From: an uncultured Christensenella sp.
GTDB lineage: Bacteria > Bacillota > Clostridia > Christensenellales > Pumilibacteraceae
Reading direction: 5' to 3'
NCBI GenBank assembly: GCA_910585955.1
Contig: CAJUGC010000005.1
Coordinates: 12,462 to 76,461, forward strand
DNA length: 64,000 bases
The stretch's first letter is position 1. Each line of letters begins with the position of its first letter. Shown piece after piece: positions 44,901 to 53,500 of this stretch. Made by a program: the position numbers and the translations under genes. The notes below the pieces were generated by a model. That model worked only from the letters and a program-made list of their open reading frames with translations. It was not told where the DNA came from and made no database searches.

Positions 44901-46982
44901 TACGATAGGGATGCGGACGACGAGATCACGTTCGTCGGAGCCGAAGTCGTAAATAACGGCGTCTACGACGGGTGGCAGGAGGACGCAAGCCGCGGACTTC
45001 CGCAGGCGTTCTCGGTAGGCGTAAATAAGGACGAAAACGGAAGATGGGTTCTCACGGCAACTATAGTTCGTAAGGTCGTTAATCCCGAAAACAGAGCGGA
45101 AGCATTCATTCTTCCCGTGCGAGTTACGGTAAAAGACAGATCGGGCGCAGAGGTGAGCACGATAATCACCTTCGAAATTCACAATTCCGCTCCGTCGTTT
45201 ATCGCAAGTCCCGCAACGGAAGACAGAGATTACGAAATAGTATTCGACGAGGAGAACGGCGAGTATCTGCTCGAACTCAAACTCGAGGGCGGAACGAGCA
45301 AGACATTCGATCTTCGCGAGTTCTTAAGCGACGTAGACACGATTTCGAACGGAGAAAGCTATACGATAACCGAAGGTTCGGCGACCGAAACTTCGCTCGA
45401 GATCTTAAACTATATCGATTCTTCGAGCTTCGATAAAGTCGTCTATGCCGGGGAAGAAGCGTTTGCTGTAAAGCTTGCGGACGAAAGCAATCTCATGTTC
45501 AAAGTCGACGCGTTGTCGTACGACAGAGGTAATTTTGCCGACGTAGTTATGAAGTTGCGCGACTCTTCGCTTGCGGAAACCCTCGTGCCGCTTCGTATTC
45601 GCTTCAAGGTGGCGAACAGCGCGCCTAAACTTATAGAGGACGTTTCCACTACGATTACGCTTTTGGGCGGCAACGGTGCGGACGGCGATTCGCTCGGCGA
45701 ATCCGCAATCACCGTAAACGTAACCGATTGGGTGACGGACGCTAACCCCGCCGATCTCGGTGTGGAGGGCAGTCGCACTTATATCCGCGTTTACGCTTGG
45801 GTGCTCGGAAACATAGTAGCTCACGGCGAGACCATAGCGCCGAGCGACGAGACCAATCTCTTCAATATTTACAGAGTGTCCGATGCGGTCGAAAACCCTT
45901 ATCAGCAAAAGCTCGTCATAACGCCGCTTGCCGGAAGATACGGTTCTCAAACCGTGACGGTCTATGTGCGCGACGACGGCGGCAGGGAAGCGGCTACGGA
46001 ATCCGAAGGTTGGGCGCAGGAGTCGTTTACGCTGACGGTCGAAATAGCGCGCGATCCGAGTACGATCACTTTAAACAATCTTTCGCTTCCGTATATGCGC
46101 GAGATACCCGTATCGCTCGACGACCTTGTGCCTTACGAGTATTCGCTCGGATACGAACTGAATCGCATATGGCAGTCTATAGAGATCTCGGAGGGCACGA
46201 TAGGCGTAGAGCTGCGCGACGGCGAGTACTATATCAAGGCGGCAAAGAGCGAGACCGAAGTGTCGGGACCCGTAAAAATGTTCGCAGAGTTCACCGTGGG
46301 CGGAAAAGTGCAGTCTATTCCGTTCTCCGTGACCATTCTCAAGAACAACGCGCCCGATTACCGAGTTTCGGCGGACGGCGCGATCATAAAAGCGTTCGAC
46401 TTCGAAACTGACGTGCTCGACGTGAACGGCGTGATCCGTCTCACTCCCGAACAGTTGTATGTCGATCCCGAAGAAGACGTAATGAAATTCCTGCGTGTGG
46501 AATCGTCTCATACTTTCATAGTAAAGGCGGAGATCGATTCCTCGACGGGCGAGCTTGTTATTTCTTTCGCTTCGCGCGGTTCGGCAGAGCTCGACATTTA
46601 CGTCACCGACGCCACGGGCAGAGAATTTCGCCGTCCCATAACCGTGACGAATACGACTCTTCCCGAACTCAATTTCTTCTTGAGTTTCGCGCAGAGTTTC
46701 GTTCTCCGTCCTTGGCTGTATATAGGGATTCTTATAGCGATAATCCTGCTTATCATAATCATAATCTTCATAGCGGATCAGCGCCGCCGCAAGAAGCGCG
46801 AACAAGCCGAAGTAGAGGCGCTTCTCGTTTCGGAAATGCAACTTGAGGAACAAATGCTCAAGCTTGCGTCGGCTCAATCGCCGGACGGAGCGCTTCCGCA
46901 GGGTCAGCTCGACGTCGGCGTGCCTCCTCCCATGGGACTGCCTATGGGGGAAGATGACGATTCTTTCGACGACTCCATCTGA
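35982..46982 (+). CDS. Giant surface protein 1: glycine-rich head, cadherin/Ig-like repeats, TM anchor
   Basis: The ATG at 35982 has GGAGG 5 nt upstream and opens a signal peptide (MKKNKLLCLILTVLLSLALI), giving 3,666 residues. Residues about 68-307 form an ALK/LTK-type glycine-rich domain: the strand YKLYNYTGGVQSVVLP, then LEAWGAQGG, GGGATHFAT and runs of up to seven Gly. About 17 beta-rich modules of 150-250 residues follow, their boundaries marked by NSAPxx-like linkers (VTDNSAPVV, VEVLNSAPKL, VKVGNQAPVP, FEIHNSAPSF, FKVANSAPKL). One conserved junction reads DSGDPRDTGLWYPIAIRV. A transmembrane helix (about 3577-3598) and a 67-residue cytoplasmic tail with EALLVSEMQLEEQMLKL end it; there is no LPxTG motif. 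Probably a long adhesin or envelope-spanning filament. Function is inferred from architecture only. Confidence 0.75.
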   Translation: MKKNKLLCLILTVLLSLALIAGGGAILTVADALESKTQESAGEGEDIEVSSSAENIVGTWTASGTNYYKLYNYTGGVQSVVLPRGSYKLEAWGAQGGNDGKKGGHGGYASGVFTITGDTTVYIVIGGAGQSSCGGTGGGYNGGGNSGSYGSSGAGGGATHFATATGLLKDLKGNKAAVLLVAGGGGGGGNGADCVGWGGGSSPGPNAAGTGALTNNESFFGQGQASQMGLSAGTNNDGGGGGGGYYGGAGATTDTQGAGGSAYAKSTLTSQSFINGNASMPNPSSYGANYTKNEANSGLNGYARIVRLNAPPTSKNAAFTIGRTTTGAIGVTAVASDTDAGDTLNYVAQKIYTDAACATEATEYFTYTATSATSITVHPKKRFATTTFYTKVKDSYNAQTVVSFTVNASAYTPPAAQTYGLKNNNTGIYGNSAKTGSNYPAISSISSTAFWNTTSDIYNPTATGRRTYMITRPLELQSSTRWNGFTSATINIADLAKSTDAYSGTLLDDVYITTYSASGHGTNYTLTTTGANAKWTSLTITPLLSSSTGWFVIPITIGMFEKSTDTELSTTAQRISVDIVFRIGNERPTLKQFKTVELNTTTATTATVSIADLLNDRNGNTLDFYNKGTSVIDKVKVPEYEYMYVDKFGTLLTAANYNVGGTGGAAAIDDPFSSVETGFQESSIHNAALANETNIHKEAYVTYAINGSSLQFTAIRATRSQYSDGRASAGLGHFYIVVHISDSGDPRDTGLWYPIAIRVTDNSAPVVRALDYTFDAPDIKEGMTAAQITAAQDAAKTEAPIENGDGTVSRKNITISPYFLSTNPSKGVGSLDPLDFDDASEYVDEALGNDISEFGLGIGTDGINVDYAFNDFLYVNSDFGDPSSTGNYFLSYRNYLGYREYVTPEIVKLYAPASYFDRLTAAQKTKAGIKELTLDEKTAFGFADPANVHVVSFDGIRLTALQSTLERWVEVPLRLTDIFDNVTETTIAIKVNNRNSAVRSEMNRQGIALQKTNYYKQEADGSFTPCESTDAGAVARPAIVYSIHNTNVSAGVDESFSITPYDLVFDADLSSLPVVNNDDPAKTNSNPKNDSAFKTLEAALAANTNYGVYVRDSVTGTGALTPYGHDRLSFVVGSLPFAMSGTDPDTATYTQTSYNNELTLGYTRKAGGIDYISVSPKIRNRGDSAYTLNGVRITDTSGVEVLVDIEIRVINSKPKLVNPSQVLYLKTDFSDPATNNSNDEPYYTEGNSGNNFTTAGYNVREFVINEMVTDDDSTDIAALEIVSVPKIGTIIDGKFVEMTDGTDYISIEHNVMGTGHRSSYAVTRITAKSSTQALETGLFVQLEVTDKYNRTLYGNLHDGDAGNDAENSLTNTVYLAFQVEVLNSAPKLAVGGQFETESGSEDGNVVLINKWTAQPVNVTETLASRYIAPDEATARMLTETGYYETDGASATTRVLADNVRFFLKDYDARQKLMPYAENAALLPQTGYDEGLGSGWDQDIAVKFDNPYGTVENEADIKNTVKFVWFVNDGGSFYLVDLDALLEQAKTDISGGTFVDAEGNPSTDPYDLVVPHTGKSLAYCLENDVLYWAVRISPKTAFDKDGINIHIRYRDSSPEGGCTQTVVTDGGVTQTRNLAYKGNRGENGTREQIKTNNSASFNLKIGALGMTRNTVAFSAAEDPENVNRYFAYHIEGADPDYVYEPVYPAEEFYYNPLTLGNDANAQGVEPTAYIPLSYLAVPETILDNMAQTVDFDTSYYLDSQSYRKDSDKTRNMLMSMSLYDPATGYSWTGTEILDNPYFDIEYTESSELDSSPYLNKNLYYSVEKSVNASGIMKRDRTKPLREDLFGFALRKKNVRTNGYLELTVTLGAFTYESHDSNTDTTVSGASATRMIVEGEGEEAAVSRETVKLRIAVTNDNIKLTDHTKEISTAALKNNATFVVGRQDVVLSLVNDPESKDALADSDYRLFAEYDMFDYKKANVRQPDAEEFNERTFKENAYFLYPSYAGNLDEAQLNHIFETDDSGKLVNTYINDADSEYTQDKVIDRLAAYFGVDRSLIENAVNGTAGAISALDAAKDINHKYTNFFTVAPLGRDSANLTFHAVRRISVNVDTAWDYYVGNVDSSAVRSLDEELKAVNEYIKTVDDLEGVRAKIEDGKIVFYYPFRAIVYDDYVGTGFLDGSYAILEADVLIGNSDPYTNEAMVSKEKPKDAILEGDRYFDIDIAKGEVYTLRISDLFGDNNMSMDETVRAFRRKEDITNVLEMNVSDYFKCGTNKGYTQIADDDVDTLTLEAATSTTDVGIDFSGFYMAAVPVDGNNSSKQPANTSRNVATTATERGQIRITAINRTRNNVPVEFKLVFTDGEKYVSVVVRVKVGNQAPVPLMTQTGTSYLPESVTMRTGEVFTVLVTSWDRYITGVKEVDSSIGAGPDIDTSNFGDDFYKDTINDEIRKKLNDRYSINGNPDDYKQFAARSNPSNASESSSNRFMKFDFSAVSDKASDNMNYTKFIKDSSGGEGTYSYVDTNGVTHDSGSLGFLCLADDDLPWGLKFRNTDPRGIRTNAVEYTTVNLLGNDLYAMAFQFRARSSVTDLPITLTAYDAEGKSVRFTFRITVLNTNPTSRRESIAEDNPYGVSYDPDEAGGIYKMTMNVGQSFDLPVTLFCADADAGDEAALRTQRSFNGSAFSIDGLLGTSSNDFFTLEDRGRSVRITCDNAFLGNKTYTDVIFRVVDPIAAVPVEIPLRIYTRYGAISDPTSLSPVSVNVTPADKFAESGEATVMQLVDGRGVSTVRDPDYGSNVTYEVNVYTLFDISDGKMTATERDENYDDAVDGVNCILSYNPVTGVLSENDNLTAQGKRDFMRKYFDITISADGSQATFVPRGATLDTGAFPLYFKLTKVVEGASIEPNTNITGHVSANVTVGDSAPTAIRESVANNNSFGSAVGNGGIAPSEKFLTVRGTAGYSQKYFLWNRDNADLGLFYDRDADDEITFVGAEVVNNGVYDGWQEDASRGLPQAFSVGVNKDENGRWVLTATIVRKVVNPENRAEAFILPVRVTVKDRSGAEVSTIITFEIHNSAPSFIASPATEDRDYEIVFDEENGEYLLELKLEGGTSKTFDLREFLSDVDTISNGESYTITEGSATETSLEILNYIDSSSFDKVVYAGEEAFAVKLADESNLMFKVDALSYDRGNFADVVMKLRDSSLAETLVPLRIRFKVANSAPKLIEDVSTTITLLGGNGADGDSLGESAITVNVTDWVTDANPADLGVEGSRTYIRVYAWVLGNIVAHGETIAPSDETNLFNIYRVSDAVENPYQQKLVITPLAGRYGSQTVTVYVRDDGGREAATESEGWAQESFTLTVEIARDPSTITLNNLSLPYMREIPVSLDDLVPYEYSLGYELNRIWQSIEISEGTIGVELRDGEYYIKAAKSETEVSGPVKMFAEFTVGGKVQSIPFSVTILKNNAPDYRVSADGAIIKAFDFETDVLDVNGVIRLTPEQLYVDPEEDVMKFLRVESSHTFIVKAEIDSSTGELVISFASRGSAELDIYVTDATGREFRRPITVTNTTLPELNFFLSFAQSFVLRPWLYIGILIAIILLIIIIIFIADQRRRKKREQAEVEALLVSEMQLEEQMLKLASAQSPDGALPQGQLDVGVPPPMGLPMGEDDDSFDDSI
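36527..36548 (+). repeat. (GGC)n triplet tract in the first giant gene
   Basis: An uninterrupted run of GGC triplets encodes poly-Gly in the head domain; another lies at 36692-36711. Gain or loss of triplets would change Gly-run length without a frameshift. Confidence 0.7.
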
Positions 46983-46988
46983 AAAAAT

Positions 46989-47116
46989 CCAAACGGTTAG
47001 CTGCGCCGCAATATGGGCTATGTGCTCATTGCCGAGCGAGCGCAGTACGAAAATGTAGGACGACAACATTTGGCTCGTCGCCTGTTGTCCGTTATACTCG
47101 CACCTAAGTCGTTCGG
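46989..47116. repeat. Arm-matched palindromic element, copy G (3' of giant gene 1)
   Basis: The arm CCAAACGGTTAGCTGCG (46989-47005) starts 6 nt after the stop and pairs with CGCACCTAAGTCGTTCGG (47099-47116) with a one-base bulge and about four mismatches. The inner part has GAGCGAGCGC..GCTCGTCGCC pairing around a GTAC-containing apex. Confidence 0.65.
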
Positions 47117-47138
47117 TGTCTGAACTTAAACATTGTCA

Positions 47139-47196
47139 AGAGAGCGCGCATGGAACTATCCGTTGCGCGCTCTCTTTCCTCGTCTTGCTCGTTTCT
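47139..47196. repeat. Internal stem and right tail of a palindromic element
   Basis: AGAGAGCGCGCA (47139-47150) pairs perfectly with TGCGCGCTCTCT (47164-47175) and leads into the TTTCCTCGTCTTGC / TCGTTTCT tail shared with copy F. No matching left arm is found. Confidence 0.6.
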
Positions 47197-47344
47197 CTGT
47201 CGTCTTGTTCGCTCTTTACGTTTTTCGGCGCGCCTTTTCCGAAAAAGACGCAAACAAACTTCGCAATTTTGCATTTAAACAACAAAACAATCTATTGCTG
47301 TGTGGTAAAAAACTTCGTCCTATCTTTTCGAAAAAGGCGTGAGT

Positions 47345-47365
47345 TGTTCACAGATTATTCACAAA
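47345..47365 (+). promoter_or_regulatory. Doubled TGTTCACAGA-like motif upstream of the second giant gene
   Basis: TGTTCACAGA (47345-47354) and TATTCACAAA (47356-47365) repeat with an 11-nt period, as at 35845-35865. A single TGTTCATATT lies closer to the promoter (47409-47418). Confidence 0.4.
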
Positions 47366-47422
47366 AATGCCGAATTTGCCGCTATTTTCAATATAAATTT
47401 CATAATTTGTTCATATTTGCCG

Positions 47423-47450
47423 TTCAAACGCTTGCCAAACGCCGTATAAT
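47423..47450 (+). promoter_or_regulatory. Promoter of the second giant gene
   Basis: TTCAAA (47423-47428) and TATAAT (47445-47450) are 16 nt apart. The start lies about 70 nt before the ATG, the same leader length as for the first giant gene. Confidence 0.6.
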
Positions 47451-47526
47451 GTATTAGAATATACTATGTAAAGTAGGTGTAGATTATATACGCCTAAAGT
47501 GCATACAGGCTTTCGGAGGCTGTTTT

Positions 47527-50500
47527 ATGAAAAAGAAATTATTGTATGTGATAATGTCGCTCGTATTCGCTCTCGCCCTCGTCGGCGGAAGCGTAGCCGT
47601 TCTCACTACGTCCGACGCATTGAGTCGTGTCGTAAGCGGGGAAACGACAACTGACGAAGTGACGACGGAGGGCGAGAACATCGCCGTGGAAGGATCTGCG
47701 GAAGGCGAGGACGTTTCCGTTTCCGCGTCTGTCACGGCGGCGAATATCCAAGCGTCGCAAAACGGTTGGGCGAAAGTTCCCTCCACTACGGTGAACGGTG
47801 TTGCCGGAGGTTACGGATATTATAAGAACTTCGGGTATTCCGGTTCCACGAATACGTCGGGCAACGTACAGTACGAAGATTTGCCTGCGGGAACTTATCT
47901 CTTCGAAGCTTGGGGCGCGCAGGGCGGCAACGACGGCTCTATCGGCGGTCACGGCGGCTATATCCGCGGTATCTATACACTGACGGCGGCTACTCGTATT
48001 TATATCGTTGTCGGCGGTTACGGAACTTGCAACACGGGCAATGCTGCCGGTGGCTACAACGGCGGAGCTAAAGCAGGCTCCTACGGTTCGTCCGGCGGCG
48101 GCGGCGGCGCAACGCACTTTGCGACGGCATCGGGCGTTTTAAATGCGCTCAAAAACAATAAAGGCGCAGTCGTGCTTGTTGCAGGCGGCGGCGGCGGCGC
48201 TGGCAACAACGGTCACTACGGTTACGGCGGCGTAACTCCGCAGGGCAACAGTATAGGCGCGAGCGGCGGCAGAGCCACAGGTGCTATTGTAAATAACAAT
48301 ACCTATTTCGGTTTGGGTCAAGCGTGCGTTACGGGCGGCAATAACGACGGCGGCGGCGGCGGCGGCGGCTATTGGGGCGGCTGGGGATCTACCACCGACT
48401 CAAACGGCGGCGGCGGTCAGTCCTATTATAATCCCGGCACTGCGGGCAACGTAAGATACACTGCGGGCTATGCTCATGCAAACGGCAACGCAACGATGCC
48501 TCATCCGACAAACTATTCTGCGAATAAAACTCACAACGCGTCGGAAGCCAGGACCAACGGTTATGCGCGCATAACCTGCCTCAATAACCCTCCGACGAAT
48601 AAAAACGCAACCATAGCCGCTACGGCGCGCGGCACGGGCAGGGCGGTAGCTCCTTCGACTGTCGCAGACGATTCGGGCGCATATCATACTACGCGTTCTT
48701 GGGCGGAGACCAACCGCATATACACCAATTCCGCTTGCACGACTCTCGTCGATTCGAACGTGCTTACGGTAAGCGGCATGACGGCAAACTCTACGGGCAA
48801 TATGACCCTTACGCCCAAACGCTATTTCGGTACGACGACGTACTATGTCAAGGTGCGCGACGATATGGGTTTTGTCACGTCCGTCGCTTTCAAGTACAGC
48901 GTGACCGACAACCCCATAACCGCGCTTACGGGCATAAATCAGCGTACGACGGGCAGCAACGGCACTTATAAGTATTTCGTCGGAAATTCGACTACAAACG
49001 TCGAAGGGGATTGGCGCGACCATACCGATACGGTAAACGACGTTATCTATAATCCTACGGGCACAGGCAAGTATACTGTGTTTATTCCCAAGCCCATAAC
49101 TCAGACCGAAAACGGCATTTATATAAATGCGGCAGATCTTTATTCCGACGCAGACGTGGGCAAGGGCTATGACGAGATCGTCATTACTTCCATCGGCAAT
49201 GCGTCCTCGAGTTCTTACAACATAGTTACGAACACCGCCGACTATAAGTACGGCAGAGGATACAGCCGCGTTCGCATCGCGCATAACGGCGCGGCGACGG
49301 CTGCGGGATACATTTCTTCCGTTACGCTTACGGTGCAGTCTGTCGAAAAATCGACGAACAAGCTCATGGGCAGTCCGGTTACGCTTACCGTGGTATTCAA
49401 GGTAAGCAACACTCGTCCCACCCTCAAGCAGGATACGAGCGCGGTCTATCCCGATCCCTATTATGCGATAAACGTCGGCGACACGCAGAGAATAAACGTC
49501 TCCGATATCGGCGTGGATATCGACCACAACAGAAACGAGATCAAGGAAATAATCGTTCCTACGACCGAGTTTGTCTATCTCGATACTTACGGGAACTATA
49601 TCCAAACTTCGCTTTCTCCGAATTCAAACTATTATTTTACCGAGGCTCAAAACCCCAAAGCTCCCGATTCCATGACGACCGGTCGCGGAACAAAGCCGCT
49701 TTCGTTCGAACCTAACAGCATTGTGGACGCTTCTGCGGATACGTCCAATTCTTACCTGTCTTATACGATAGATCCGGAAGGGCAGTATATAGACATAAAC
49801 GGCTTGCGCGCTACGCGTAACCAATATCCGGACGGCACGTTTACCCGTACGGGCGACTTCTATTTCCTCGTCCGTATCGAAGATAAGGGCGACCCGACCG
49901 ACAGAGGCATCTGGCTTCCCGTTGCGGTAAGGGTAAACAATACCACGCCTTCGCAGATACGTCCCGCGGCGATCGCGGATTCGACGTCGAGCGAAGTCGA
50001 TACCGACGCAAAAGGCAATAAGGTCATGTACTTCAGCCCCATGGGTATCGGTACGCTTACTGCCGACGCGAGCATACGCGATGATAGCAAGCATATCCGC
50101 GGACTTGCAGAGGACGTCGATACGTTTGCGGTAGAGACGACGGCGTCTGTATCCGGTCAGCTGAAGACCTATATGTACAACGAATTTCTCGTGCTCGATA
50201 TGGATCAGTTCGGCGGATCTACGGCGGAATATCCGAATGGCGTGATAGAAACCGAATTTTATCGCATAGAACCGCATAAAATGTACGCTTCGTCCGTTAC
50301 GGCGGCAAAGATAGGCAAAAATCAAACCATACAGGGTTCCGTTTCGGATATGAGTTGGAAGCGCTATGACGAATGGGGCACCGACATCAAAAGTTATTCC
50401 GATAGTATAATCGAGTTCTGGGGAATAAAAATCACTTTCCTTCGCTCTACTCACGGCGTTTATATCCAACAGCCGATAGTTATAAAGGACACTCGAAACG

Positions 50501-53500
50501 CCGACAACAGTAAAACGAAACCCGTGGGCGGAAACCTCGACGGACTTGTAAATCTGCTTGTAAAGATAGACAACAATCCCGTGACGATAAACGACGCGGC
50601 TACTCTCGAGAAACAGGAAATAACCGCTCGCCGCGACTATAAAGATAAAGACTCGGGAATTTGGACGCATAGAGAGACGGCTGTCGAAGTTTCGTCTGCG
50701 AATAATTCGGTCGTTTACACTGTTCCCAACGGCTATACTTTCGAAATTACGCCTTACGATCTTGCCCGCGATATCGACATGGCGGACGGTTGGCAGGTAG
50801 GCGCGAACACGAATACGAACCGTAAGTTCTCGATGTGGAAATATCCCGAAAATTCGACGGACAATTCGGCGGAATACGATCTCGATTCCGATTATCAAAA
50901 TCAGTTCGATAAGGCTCATGACGATATAGCTAATCTTTTCTATACGAGCAATCCTCTCGAGCTTTCGACTACGCCCGAGACTTTAAAGCTCGACCGCCTC
51001 GCATTCGACGGCAGCGCGCAGATGATAAGCTCTACGGGCGGAACCGCTACCGTTACGACTTTGGAAGATACGCGCAGCAGTTACGTTACCGTTACTACGA
51101 CTACGCGTACATCGGCAGGCAATCCTCTCGCGTTCCGCGTAAAGATTTCGGACGGCGCGTCCATTGCGGAAATAACGGTGCAGGTAAACGTGCGCGACAA
51201 TCTCCCCGAGATTCGTACCGACGCGAAAAAGGTATTCTATCTTTCGAGTAACATAAACGGCGTAAACGATACGACGACGAACTCTTCGGATGATTACCAA
51301 GGCAACAATTATCAGGGCGCAACCGCAAACCGCGATCTTTACGATTACGGCTATAATATTCGCGAGTTCCGTCCCACCGATATCGCCGAGGACTACGAGC
51401 CGGATACGTTGTATTTTGCCGACGCTACGTTTACTTTCTATTCGCTTGTGAGGATAGACAGCGATAAGACCGTACAGTTCGACGGAAAGACTTATTACGA
51501 GTTCAAGGGCGGCAGCAGTTACGTTACGGCAGAGTTCGCTCAGGCGACGGGCGGCAGAAGCGGTCAGGTATTCAAAGTTACCGCGCGTTCGAGCACGCAG
51601 GATATTCCCGGCGGTCTGTTCGTAGGTATAAACATAACCGATAACTACGGCTATGACGCGAGCGCCAATAGGGCGGAGATAATAATTCAGCTCGAAGTCC
51701 GCAACAGCGCGCCTGCGCTCAATCGCGACGTCGATCTCGGCTTCTCCGTAGTAGATAAGATAGTCGGAGGCGACAATCCCGAACTCAATGATCCTTCTTC
51801 GGATACAGTTTCTTACGAGTGGAAGATTTCCCCGAACGACGAAAAGGAAGTTACGAACGCAGATTACTATGTCGCTTCGAGCCGTACGGTTTACGACGCG
51901 CTTGTGGCAAGCGGCGTTGCTCCCAAGAGTATCCGTATACTCACAGCCGACAACGACGCATTGCAGAAGCTCTATCTCTATGCGGGAAAGGGCAACGAGA
52001 ACACCGACAACGACTATCCCAACCTTCCCGTTTACGGTCTCGATACTGCGGTGAACCGCGATCCTTCGACGGCAAACGACATCGCTATGATGTTCACGCT
52101 TCCCGACGGCTACTCCGATATGAGAATGGCGTCTCTCGTGTTCTGCGACTCAAACGGAAATATAATGCCCGCGCAGCCTTACAAAGAGGTCGTCGGAGGA
52201 AGCAACACTACGATAGCAAGCCGCTTGGACGGATATACGGGCAAGCAGGAAATTGTAGACAAATATGTAGATAATCCGAATTGGGCTATAAAGATCACTA
52301 CCCAACGCTCGTTTGCAAGCCCTATGCGTTTCACCGTTCGCGTCCGCGACAGCCTCGATAATTCGAGAGATGAAGTAAGATACGACGGCAAGCGTGTATT
52401 AAACGACGACGGCACTGTTGCGGCAGGTACGGCGAAAATAGACGGTTACAGGGAATTTACTTTCTATTTCCATATGGGCTCGATGGGTATGATTGCGCCT
52501 CACGAGGTCTATACGCCCGATTACGAATATGAGGACGGATCCGGTGCCACTGTAAAGCCCGGCTTTAAGTACAACGGTATAACCTTGGGCTCTTCCGGAG
52601 CTTTAGTTCCGTTAAGCTATTTTGCATATACGGGAAGCTTGCCCGGATTGAATCCCGACAACGACGCAAATCTCGTGGCGACGTCTGCCGTAAGCTTTAA
52701 CGGCGCATACTTTAATAGAAGCTCTCAAGCCGATATGCTTTCCCGCCTTACGCTAACGGACGGCACGAATATTTGGTCTGGCAGCGAAATAAACGAAAAT
52801 CCGTATATCAGATTCGAGATTAGGACCGATACGGGTAACATGGGTACCGAACCGTCCATAGGTTTCGATGCACCTTATTTTAATACGAATTTGAGGTCGT
52901 CGCAAAAGAATACCGTTACTAATTACATTTACGAAAACAGACAGGGAATAAGGCTCAATGTTCGCGGACCTCGCCCGTCGACTCCGCTCAAACTTACGCT
53001 CGATCTTGCGCTTTACGAAAATCTTAATTCTACTCCCACGATAGCGGAAGACGAAAGCGACTTGCCGATTACTGCGAATGTTGCGGTCGATGTGACCATA
53101 GCGAACGAGCCTATTAAGATCGTGGATACAAGCTCTGCTACCGGTTCGACGCAGATTTTCGAATACGACACGGGCGCAAGCATTCCGGCCGGAAACGTAA
53201 GCGCATATACTTTTAAGCTCTTCGACAGCGACACCACTACCAGTACGAGCAGCAGCGATACGCTTTATGTTCGTTATACCGATAATAATAAATTACGGTT
53301 GGTTGAAAGTATGTCGCCCGAGGCGCAGACTGCCTATAAGAATATCTACCGCGATACCGCGCGTTTCCTCCAAAGTTCGCTCGGCACGTCGGGAGCGCCG
53401 CTTTCGGCTTCGCAGCTTCGTCACATGGTAAAAGCCGACGGTCTGCAGAACACTGCGGACGAGACTCTTGTTCAGATTAAAAACCTTGCCGAATATCTCG

